Positions 8,311-13,468 of a DNA stretch of 13,468 bases are shown piece by piece. Each line of letters opens with the position of its first letter. Position 1 is the stretch's first letter. A model generated the notes under the pieces. That model had not been told where the DNA came from, ran no database searches, and worked only from the letters and a program-made list of their open reading frames with translations. The stretch is from Rickettsia typhi (GTDB taxonomy: Bacteria; Pseudomonadota; Alphaproteobacteria; Rickettsiales; Rickettsiaceae). Made by a program: the position numbers and the translations under genes. The stretch covers positions 1 through 13,468 of the forward strand of contig CAMCTQ010000020.1 in assembly GCA_945878545.1 (NCBI GenBank), read 5' to 3'.

Positions 8311-8482
8311 ATCATTTAACCTAATCAATGCACCTATTCCATGATTGTATCATCAATTAACCACTGAGGTCTAGACAATTTAGAATTTATAATAGCAGTT
8401 ACAATGAAAAATTTGTCATGTAATTTTTTATCAAATCACTGACCAAGATCTACAACAGTTCTTGCCTTATTACAAATATAGA

Positions 8483-8521
8483 AAAATAGATAATTTTTAA
8501 ATGACTGTAATCATCTATTTT
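8483..8521. promoter_or_regulatory. Inverted repeat just upstream of the ppdK promoter
   Basis: AAAATAGAT (8483-8491) and ATCTATTTT (8513-8521) are perfect 9-bp inverted arms separated by 21 bases. The right arm ends 3 bases before the proposed -35 box of ppdK. This could be an operator or a stem-loop. In such AT-rich DNA a chance match is possible. Confidence 0.35.
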
Positions 8522-8523
8522 CA

Positions 8524-8554
8524 TTGAAAAAAAATAGTTCCTAGGTTATATAAT
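8524..8554 (+). promoter_or_regulatory. Sigma-70-type promoter of ppdK
   Basis: TTGAAA (8524-8529) is followed after 17 bp by TATATA (8547-8552), or after 19 bp by a perfect TATAAT (8549-8554). The start codon is 36 bases further on, which gives a plausible 5' leader of roughly 28-30 bases. It is the best promoter match in the window; transcription itself is inferred. Confidence 0.6.
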
Positions 8555-8589
8555 CTTCATAATCTTTATACTCCATTTAGAAATTTCTT

Positions 8590-11256
8590 ATGAATAAACT
8601 CATATACCATTTTGGCTGCCAAAATAATGAAGGTAATGCTACTATGAAAGATAAGCTTGGGGGCAAAGGAGCTAACCTCGCTGAGATGTCTAATCTTGGT
8701 TTGCCAATTCCGCCAGGCTTTACAATTGCAACGGATATATGTTCATACTATTACACTCACGCTAACAAACTGACAGATGATTTTGAAAAGCAACTCTTTC
8801 AAGCCGTTAAAAAATTGGAACATGATACTGGAAAAATTTTTGGTTCTACCAAAAATCCATTACTACTCTCTGTACGTTCTGGCGCCAAAATATCAATGCC
8901 AGGAATGATGGACACAATCTTAAATTTAGGAATGAATGACGATGTTGTAGAAAAGCTAGCTAAAATAACAGATAACCCCCGCTTTGCTTACGATAGCTAT
9001 CGGAGATTTATCGAAATGTACGGATCTGTAGTACTAGAAATTTCGAGTTATATTTTTGAAGATACTTATGATAACCATAAAATTAATCATAATATCAGTA
9101 GCGATACTGAAGTCACTACTGATATATTAAAATTAGTAATTCATGATTACAAAAAAATAATTCATAAATCCACGAGCAAAGAGTTTGAAACTAACCCAAC
9201 CGAGCAACTTAAAAATGCCATTGAAGCTGTTCTAAAATCCTGGATGAGTCCAAGAGCAATACATTATAGAAAAATTAATAATATTAGTGATCAAGATATT
9301 CTAGGCACCGCTGTTAATATCCAATCGATGGTTTTTGGTAATAAAGGGAATAACTCAGCTACTGGAGTGGTCTTTACTAGATCACCTGCAAATGGCGAGA
9401 AAAAAATATTCGGTGAGTTCTTGATAAATGCTCAAGGCGAAGATGTTGTAGCTGGAGTTAGAACACCGCAGCCACTACTAGCAAAAGAACCAAGCGATGG
9501 TACTTCGATGCAAGAATTAATGCCTAAAGCTTTTGATGAATTATCGCTGGTTTGTACCAAGCTCGAAAGTCATTATGGTGACATGCAAGATATTGAATTC
9601 ACCATAGAAGAGGAAAAACTTTATATATTACAAACCAGAAACGGCAAAAGAGCAGCTGCTGCTGCTGTAAAAATTGCGGTTGATATGGTAGATGAGGGAA
9701 TCATAAGCAAAGAAAAAGCATTGCTTAGAATAGACCCTGAATCATTAAACCAACTACTTCATACCGGCATTGATTATTCTACCAACTTGGAAATTATAGC
9801 TCACGGACTCCCCGCTTCTCCTGGTGCTGCTACCGGTATAGTTGTTTTTTCACCATATGATGCTGAAGAGCTCTCTCATCACCATAAAGTAATCTTGGTA
9901 CGCAATGACACAAGCCCTGAAGACATAAAAGGTATGCATGTAGCAAAAGGTATTATTACTGCTCGTGGAGGCATGACTTCTCATGCAGCAGTTGTGGCAA
10001 GAGGAATGGGTAGACCATGTGTTTGCGGAGTTAAGGGGCTCACTGTTAATGAAAAAGATAAATATTTTACAACTAGTAGCGGACAAAAAATCAACCAAGG
10101 TGATATTATCACTTTAGATGGCTCAACTGGTAAAATTATTGTTGGTCCAGTTAATCTTATTGAACCACAATTCTCCCCAGAGTTTGCAACTATTTTAAAA
10201 TGGGCTGATTCAATAAAAGATCTAAAAGTAAGGGCTAATGCTGAAACAACTATTGATGCAAAAATGGCTATTAAATTTGGTGCAGTAGGCATTGGACTTT
10301 GCAGAACTGAACATATGTTTTTTGATACGGATAAAATTCCTTTAGTTAGAGAAATGATAATTGCTCAGGACTATGAACATAGAATGAAAGCAATCGCAAA
10401 ATTAAAACCTTTGCAAATAGCTGATTTTAAAGAGTTATTTTTAGTTCTCAGGTCTATGCCTCTAAACATCAGATTACTAGATCCACCGTTACATGAATTC
10501 CTACCAACTCTAGAGCAAGACAAAGAAAATTTAGCCAAAATTCTAGAAGTGTCAAAATCAGTTATTGACCATCGTCTGCATGTATTACATGAAATTAATC
10601 CAATGTTAGGACATCGAGGTTGCAGGCTTGGAATCTCCTATCCTGAAATATATAATATGCAAGTAGAAGCTATATTAGAGGCAATGTGGGCATTATATTC
10701 CGAGCAAACAATAAGCACTAATCTTGAATTAATGATTCCTTTAATTAGCGATGTCAAGGAGCTGGAAATTATTAAAGATATGATAGTTAAAATTATTAAA
10801 GAACTAGAAGAAAAATATTCTCATAAATTCAATATAAAACTTGGTACAATGATTGAATTGCCAAGGGCAGCTATAACAGCTGATAAAATTTCACCATTAG
10901 TAGATTACTTTAGCTTTGGTACTAATGACCTCACACAAACAACATTTGGTATTTCCAGGGATGATACTGGTTCGTTTTTAGGTGATTATATGGAGCAAAA
11001 AATATTCAAACATGACCCTTTTGTAAGTATAGATCAAGAAGGTGTAGGTTTTTTAGTTAATACAGCAATTGAAAAAGGTAAAAAGGCCAATAAAAACCTA
11101 ACTTTTGGTGTTTGTGGTGAACATGCTGGCGATCCAGAATCAATTGATTTTTTTCATAATGCTGGACTTGATTACATATCCTGTTCTCCTTTCAGAGTCC
11201 CGATCGCAAGAGTTGCGGCCGCAAGAAGCAAGATAAAAAGCTCGCATCTGTTGTAA
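8590..11256 (+). CDS. ppdK: Pyruvate, phosphate dikinase
   Basis: This 888-residue cytoplasmic enzyme interconverts pyruvate + ATP + Pi and PEP + AMP + PPi. Rickettsiae usually lack a complete glycolysis, so it links imported pyruvate to PEP. The N-terminal ATP-grasp domain has KLGGKGANLAEM (22-33) and SVRSGAKISMPGMMDTILNLG (94-114). The swivelling domain carries the phosphorylated histidine H465 in GGMTSHAAVVARGMG, with T463 in the position used by the PDRP regulator. The C-terminal PEP/pyruvate barrel shows GLCRTEHMFF (569-578), GTNDLTQTTFG (777-787) and the general-acid cysteine C842 in VCGEHAGDP. The length is normal. The last residues (KIKSSHLL) look replaced: a displaced copy of the gene's 3' end at 12853-12900 reads KIRNQK-stop instead. 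The N-terminus with YHFG fits the family start. Confidence 0.97.
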   Translation: MNKLIYHFGCQNNEGNATMKDKLGGKGANLAEMSNLGLPIPPGFTIATDICSYYYTHANKLTDDFEKQLFQAVKKLEHDTGKIFGSTKNPLLLSVRSGAKISMPGMMDTILNLGMNDDVVEKLAKITDNPRFAYDSYRRFIEMYGSVVLEISSYIFEDTYDNHKINHNISSDTEVTTDILKLVIHDYKKIIHKSTSKEFETNPTEQLKNAIEAVLKSWMSPRAIHYRKINNISDQDILGTAVNIQSMVFGNKGNNSATGVVFTRSPANGEKKIFGEFLINAQGEDVVAGVRTPQPLLAKEPSDGTSMQELMPKAFDELSLVCTKLESHYGDMQDIEFTIEEEKLYILQTRNGKRAAAAAVKIAVDMVDEGIISKEKALLRIDPESLNQLLHTGIDYSTNLEIIAHGLPASPGAATGIVVFSPYDAEELSHHHKVILVRNDTSPEDIKGMHVAKGIITARGGMTSHAAVVARGMGRPCVCGVKGLTVNEKDKYFTTSSGQKINQGDIITLDGSTGKIIVGPVNLIEPQFSPEFATILKWADSIKDLKVRANAETTIDAKMAIKFGAVGIGLCRTEHMFFDTDKIPLVREMIIAQDYEHRMKAIAKLKPLQIADFKELFLVLRSMPLNIRLLDPPLHEFLPTLEQDKENLAKILEVSKSVIDHRLHVLHEINPMLGHRGCRLGISYPEIYNMQVEAILEAMWALYSEQTISTNLELMIPLISDVKELEIIKDMIVKIIKELEEKYSHKFNIKLGTMIELPRAAITADKISPLVDYFSFGTNDLTQTTFGISRDDTGSFLGDYMEQKIFKHDPFVSIDQEGVGFLVNTAIEKGKKANKNLTFGVCGEHAGDPESIDFFHNAGLDYISCSPFRVPIARVAAARSKIKSSHLL
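11203..11235 (+). repeat. 33-bp direct repeat, copy 1 (inside the ppdK 3' end)
   Basis: This stretch encodes IARVAAARSKI near the PpdK C-terminus. It recurs at 12853-12885 in the same orientation with a single difference (G to A inside GCGGCC/GCAGCC). The two copies bracket 1617 bp that hold the palindromic repeat and the CE-clan protease gene. Confidence 0.85.
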
Positions 11257-11272
11257 GGGATTGGCTTAAAAA

Positions 11273-11379
11273 CCGTCACCCGCGAAGGAGCGAAGCGACC
11301 ACCACCGTCATTGCGAGCGAGCATGTGAGCGTGGCAATCTCTCGCAAAAGATCACTTCGCATTCGCTCGCGGGTGACGG
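11273..11379. repeat. Nested GC-rich palindromic repeat downstream of ppdK
   Basis: The outer arms CCGTCACCCGCGA (11273-11285) and TCGCGGGTGACGG (11367-11379) are perfectly complementary over 13 bp. The next bases (AGCGAAGCGA against TTCGCATTCGCT) prolong the symmetry imperfectly. Inside lies CGTCATTGCGAGCGAGC...GTGGCAATCTC (about 11306-11341), the form of a dispersed repeat well known in Rickettsiales. It looks like one repeat unit carried inside the arms of another. GC content is far above the surroundings. It may fold as a cruciform or long RNA hairpin between the convergent ppdK and protease genes; there is no T-tract to make it a classical terminator. Confidence 0.75.
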
Positions 11380-11474
11380 GAGATAACCAGCTCGTGATAA
11401 CGGTTTGTTTACTCAATTAGCCATTTTGGAGCCAGGAGCTTACAACGGATACTAAACTGGCGTTTTAAGTAAAA

Positions 11475-12542
11475 TCATTCATAAACAGAAGAATCGCCTA
11501 GTGATTCAACAGAATCGTCAGCAACTTGGCTCGATTCATCTTCCGATTCATCTAGAGTGAAATTGGCGACCATTTCTATCTGTTCTTTCAACTCTTCTGC
11601 AGTCAGGGGTATTATTGCTTTTATAAAAAAATCATTTAACATTAACATAGATGTATCTCCAATATATTCCGATATAAGTTTTATTATATCAGTTACGCTT
11701 TCTTCTATATAATCATCTTGCTTATTACTGAAAATAGCAACAAACGTACCTATGATTTCCTGGAACAGGAAAGGCAGGTCATACTTGTCAAGTATAGATA
11801 ACAACTCTAGTTTATTAGGAACTTTACTGAACATGTCAGGCAACTGCTTTAAATAAGCAAGTTTTTGCTCGCCTGCTTTACCATTAAAGACGCCGCCATT
11901 ACGGGTACTAACTTGCTCAAGACTTCTCATTTCTAGAGGAAGCTCTTTGTTTTTGCTTGCAATTATAGCTTGCAACAACTCAGGCGATGTTTGAATACGT
12001 GTTAAAGCATCAAGTGTAAAAATTCCACAATTAGTACGATCTTGTTGAAGGTGTGTGTGAGGTGGTAGAAGAGTAATATCTTGATCTTTAATAACCTTCA
12101 GAATGGTACTATTCACAGAAGAATATTCTTGAGCAGCAAAACCTAACGAATCGGTAATTACAAAATATTTTTTACCATCTGGTTGTATGGTATAAGAGAT
12201 TAATCTATCGTGACCTTCACAATCTTTATAAAATAAATCATATCGATCTTGTCCTGAGTTCAAAATATATTTTATTGCCATTTCTAAGAAGAAGCAACCA
12301 TCTATATTATCACTAACAATATAGGTATTGTGCACTGATAATGAGTTTAATATAAAAGAAATAGCAGGAAGCTTTAAAAATGTATAACCTTGAAAGTTGA
12401 ATTTAAAAAAGTCCGAGCTATTTATTTCTTCTATTGAAGGTGATTGATTAATTATGTCTCTTGCCGTTTCTAATATTAGTGCTTTTCGTTCAGCTGTAAC
12501 AGTGTTTGGGTCGTCGAACCTTTGTAAATGGTATTTCTTCAT
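11475..12542 (-). CDS. CE-clan cysteine protease (Ulp1/YopJ-like), candidate host-directed effector
   Basis: This 355-residue protein has no signal peptide or membrane helix. The catalytic region is about 105-185. H111 (EGHDRL) and D131 (FVITDSLGF, like the VDSL of Ulp1) are followed by Q165/Q166 and C172 (LQQDRTNCGIFTLDAL). The His-Asp-Cys order, the Gln ahead of the Cys and the NCGIFTL motif define clan CE, which includes C48 SUMO/ubiquitin-like proteases and C55 YopJ acetyltransferases. The spacing (+20, +41) is close to YopJ (+19, +44), whereas the DSL motif is Ulp1-like, so the activity (deubiquitinase, deSUMOylase or acetyltransferase) is open. The remainder (about 185-330) is helical-looking and unrecognised, and residues 330-355 are a very acidic Asp/Glu/Ser tail. 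AGGA seven bases before ATG 12542 supports the start. It lies between two copies of the ppdK 3' end. Confidence 0.75.
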   Translation of the reverse strand: MKKYHLQRFDDPNTVTAERKALILETARDIINQSPSIEEINSSDFFKFNFQGYTFLKLPAISFILNSLSVHNTYIVSDNIDGCFFLEMAIKYILNSGQDRYDLFYKDCEGHDRLISYTIQPDGKKYFVITDSLGFAAQEYSSVNSTILKVIKDQDITLLPPHTHLQQDRTNCGIFTLDALTRIQTSPELLQAIIASKNKELPLEMRSLEQVSTRNGGVFNGKAGEQKLAYLKQLPDMFSKVPNKLELLSILDKYDLPFLFQEIIGTFVAIFSNKQDDYIEESVTDIIKLISEYIGDTSMLMLNDFFIKAIIPLTAEELKEQIEMVANFTLDESEDESSQVADDSVESLGDSSVYE

Positions 12543-12651
12543 TTGTACATCCTAATTGTTTGTTATTTTTGTACAGCTTGGCAAATTCAAATACTTTATT
12601 TATAGTACCACCAAAAAAACTCATGTTGATGAGGTTACGTGCTGTTGCCAT
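12490..12651 (-). CDS. Possible 53-codon upstream ORF overlapping the protease start
   Basis: An ATG at 12651 opens a 53-residue frame (MATARNLINMSFFGGTINKV..., basic and hydrophobic at first). It runs through the Shine-Dalgarno of the protease gene and ends at TGA 12490, overlapping the protease start by 53 bases in another frame. It sits just inside the transcript predicted from the promoter at 12669-12697. It could be a leader peptide coupling translation to the protease, or the remnant of a longer gene. I do not recognise it and it has no clear ribosome site of its own, so it may be spurious. Confidence 0.25.
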   Translation of the reverse strand: MATARNLINMSFFGGTINKVFEFAKLYKNNKQLGCTNEEIPFTKVRRPKHCYS

Positions 12652-12668
12652 TAGTTATTACAAAAACT

Positions 12669-12697
12669 AATATACATTAATATATATTAACGCACAA
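12669..12697 (-). promoter_or_regulatory. Promoter candidate for the CE-clan protease gene
   Basis: On the minus strand TTGTGC (12697-12692) is followed after exactly 17 bp by TATATT (12674-12669). The spacer contains a perfect 14-bp palindrome TTAATATATATTAA (12677-12690). The transcript would start near 12662 and carry a leader of about 120 bases to the protease ATG at 12542. Inferred from consensus only. Confidence 0.4.
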
Positions 12698-12837
12698 GTT
12701 AAATATTAAATTATTTTAATCTTTTCTTTTGAACTACAAAAATATTGGACAGGTTAACTCATTTTTATCGCTAAATTTTCTATAAAAAGATTATCTTGTA
12801 GCGGTTCCATAATATACTCACCGTATACAAATAACTG

Positions 12838-12852
12838 GGTCTGTTGCGAAAT
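12838..12852 (+). mobile_element. Candidate IS6-family terminal inverted repeat (single end)
   Basis: GGGTCTGTTGCGAAA (12837-12851 within a base) resembles the GGNNCTGTTGCAAA ends of IS6/IS26-family elements and points into the region that holds the IS6-type transposase scrap. No matching opposite end is found in the window. The directly adjoining sequence is the ppdK tail rather than IS interior, so a chance match or later recombination is possible. Confidence 0.35.
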
Positions 12853-12900
12853 ATCGCAAGAGTTGCAGCCGCAAGAAGCAAGATACGTAATCAAAAATGA
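12853..12900 (+). pseudogene. ppdK: Displaced 3' end of ppdK
   Basis: Bases 12853-12885 repeat 11203-11235 with one mismatch, and the same frame continues to its own stop, reading IARVAAARSKI-RNQK-stop (TGA at 12898-12900). This looks like the original C-terminus of PpdK left behind when about 1.6 kb was placed upstream of it. The intact gene now ends KSSHLL. It is too short to be a gene and has no start. Confidence 0.7.
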
Positions 12901-12943
12901 TAAGACGCTAAGAAGAAGGGTCAATTAAATGAATTAGGGTCGT

Positions 12944-13000
12944 AAAAAACCCCTTGTTTGTTGCAGTGTAGTCTACAACAAGCAAGCTCGCCAAAGGGGT
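12944..13000 (-). terminator. Strong hairpin terminator on the minus strand
   Basis: The minus strand reads ACCCCTT (13000-12994), an inner arm CTTGCTTGTTG (12986-12976), a 12-base loop, the partner CAACAAACAAG (12963-12953), then GGGG(T) closing the outer arm, and a run of six T (12949-12944). The inner stem has one mismatch in 11 pairs. The hairpin plus U-tract is a good factor-independent terminator for the permease gene read from the right. Confidence 0.65.
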
Positions 13001-13067
13001 AAATACTTCGCCATTAATTTGCATTCATCTCGTCTAAATGCCATTTGTCCTTAGCTTCTGTCTCATA
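13001..13067 (-). pseudogene. Frameshifted fragment of an IS6-family transposase
   Basis: On the minus strand, 13067-13014 reads YETEAKDKWHLDEMNAN-stop. KDKWHLDEM matches the motif around the first catalytic Asp of IS6/IS26-type DDE transposases, typically (S/G)DKWHLDEV. Removing one base near 13017-13020 lets the frame carry on as KINGEVF, which corresponds to the following KINGE-x-(Y/F) of those enzymes. Similarity ends where the terminator hairpin begins. Only about 22 of roughly 230 residues survive, so it is an inactive remnant. The frame is open upstream to 13097, overlapping the permease 3' end, but I see no transposase similarity there. Confidence 0.6.
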
Positions 13068-13078
13068 ACTCAATATAG

Positions 13079-13468
13079 TTAACTTGACAACGCCCTTTTA
13101 TTATATAAAAACATTGGAAAACCACTAATAGTAAATATAGTTGCTATTAGCAAAACATTACTAGAAGTTTGCCATAGAATCCAACTACAAAATAATATAG
13201 CTATCGCTCCCACGCATAATTGAATATTAGTTGCTTTGAATTTTTTTTCTATTGAAAGTTTTAAATAGCTAATCGAGCATATTAAATAGACAAATATAAA
13301 TGAAGTTACTGATATATCAATAATTTCGGTAATTTGTTTTGCTAAATTATCATTAGCAGTCATTATCAAAATAGGAATTATTCCAATAGTACTTATACAC
13401 AAGGAGCCTATTGGTGCACCAGATTTATTTTTTTGTTTAAAAATTGCTGGGAACATCTTACTCTCGGC
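13079..13468 (-). CDS. APC-family amino-acid/polyamine permease, C-terminal part (cut by window edge)
   Basis: 129 codons run from the right edge to a TAA at 13079-13081. A Met lies at 13456, but the frame is open beyond it (AESKMFPAIF), so the true start is outside the window. The text FPAIFKQKNKSGAPIGSL matches the loop of AdiC/PotE-type antiporters (FP-x-x-F-x-x-x-NK-x-G-x-P), followed by four hydrophobic segments: IGSLCISTIGIIPILIM, a TSFIFVYLICSISYL segment, IQLCVGAIAILFCSWILW and VLLIATIFTISGFPMFLY. The exact substrate (arginine/agmatine, putrescine/ornithine or other) cannot be told. The C-terminus (NKRALSS) is slightly short compared with AdiC and lies within 15 bases of the IS6 transposase scrap, so the insertion may have replaced the last residues. 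Confidence 0.75.
   Translation of the reverse strand, partial: AESKMFPAIFKQKNKSGAPIGSLCISTIGIIPILIMTANDNLAKQITEIIDISVTSFIFVYLICSISYLKLSIEKKFKATNIQLCVGAIAILFCSWILWQTSSNVLLIATIFTISGFPMFLYNKRALSS

Larger units (their letters stand above)
12652..13078. other. Gene-poor debris region between the protease gene and the permease
   Basis: About 430 bp without an intact gene. It holds, in order, the protease promoter, an AT-rich stretch at about 12700-12835 in which I see nothing recognisable, an IS6-like end, the displaced ppdK tail, a strong minus-strand terminator and an IS6-type transposase scrap. Together these look like the residue of several insertions and deletions. Confidence 0.6.

Noticed and set aside
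9981..10292. 103-codon minus-strand ORF.
   Set aside because: It is antisense to the ppdK phosphohistidine region, which is strongly conserved on the plus strand.

Overview
The window is AT-rich, compact DNA that looks like the chromosome of an obligate intracellular alphaproteobacterium of the Rickettsiales, most likely Rickettsia or a close Rickettsiaceae relative. The reasons are the gene set (a GlpT-type organophosphate importer, pyruvate phosphate dikinase, propionyl-CoA carboxylase, a RecJ/DacF/AlgH core and a small ankyrin protein), the strong A/T codon bias, and two GC-rich palindromic intergenic repeats of the kind scattered through rickettsial genomes. I worked from sequence alone, so genus and species are inferred.

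Layout, left to right. The first 487 bases hold the 5' part of pccB on the minus strand, cut by the window edge. Upstream of it on the same strand is a three-domain DsbD/ScsB-type thiol:disulfide reductase. A short, very palindromic divergent promoter region separates dsbD from algH (UPF0301). algH converges on a glpT-like MFS transporter (minus). A 177-bp divergent spacer leads to dacF, a D-Ala-D-Ala carboxypeptidase (plus). dacF converges on recJ (minus), and the gap between them holds a palindromic repeat. Upstream of recJ is a short ankyrin-repeat gene (minus). It is divergent from ppdK (plus), which has a recognisable promoter.

The right end, from about 11.2 to 13.1 kb, is the accessory part. 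It contains a nested GC-rich palindromic repeat, then a minus-strand gene for a CE-clan (Ulp1/YopJ-like) cysteine protease with an apparent His-Asp-Cys triad, which is a good effector candidate. That gene has a 53-codon reading frame overlapping its start. Beyond it lies a displaced copy of the last 33 bases of ppdK that carries on to a different stop codon, an IS6-like terminal sequence, a hairpin terminator on the minus strand, and a frameshifted scrap of an IS6-family transposase. The scrap abuts the 3' end of an APC-family amino-acid/polyamine permease whose 5' end runs off the window. The protease gene therefore lies between two 33-bp direct repeats made of the ppdK 3' end. This is the pattern expected if a DNA segment was inserted at the end of a housekeeping gene and rebuilt an altered C-terminus for it.

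Functionally the core genes fit a host-dependent life. GlpT would import host glycerol-3-phosphate, PpdK links pyruvate and PEP in organisms that usually lack a full glycolysis, PccB handles propionyl-CoA, DsbD feeds reductant to the envelope, and DacF trims peptidoglycan. The ankyrin protein and the CE-clan protease are the two genes most likely to act on the host. I see no complete new multi-gene system. The notable part is the protease-bearing insertion and the mobile-element debris around it.
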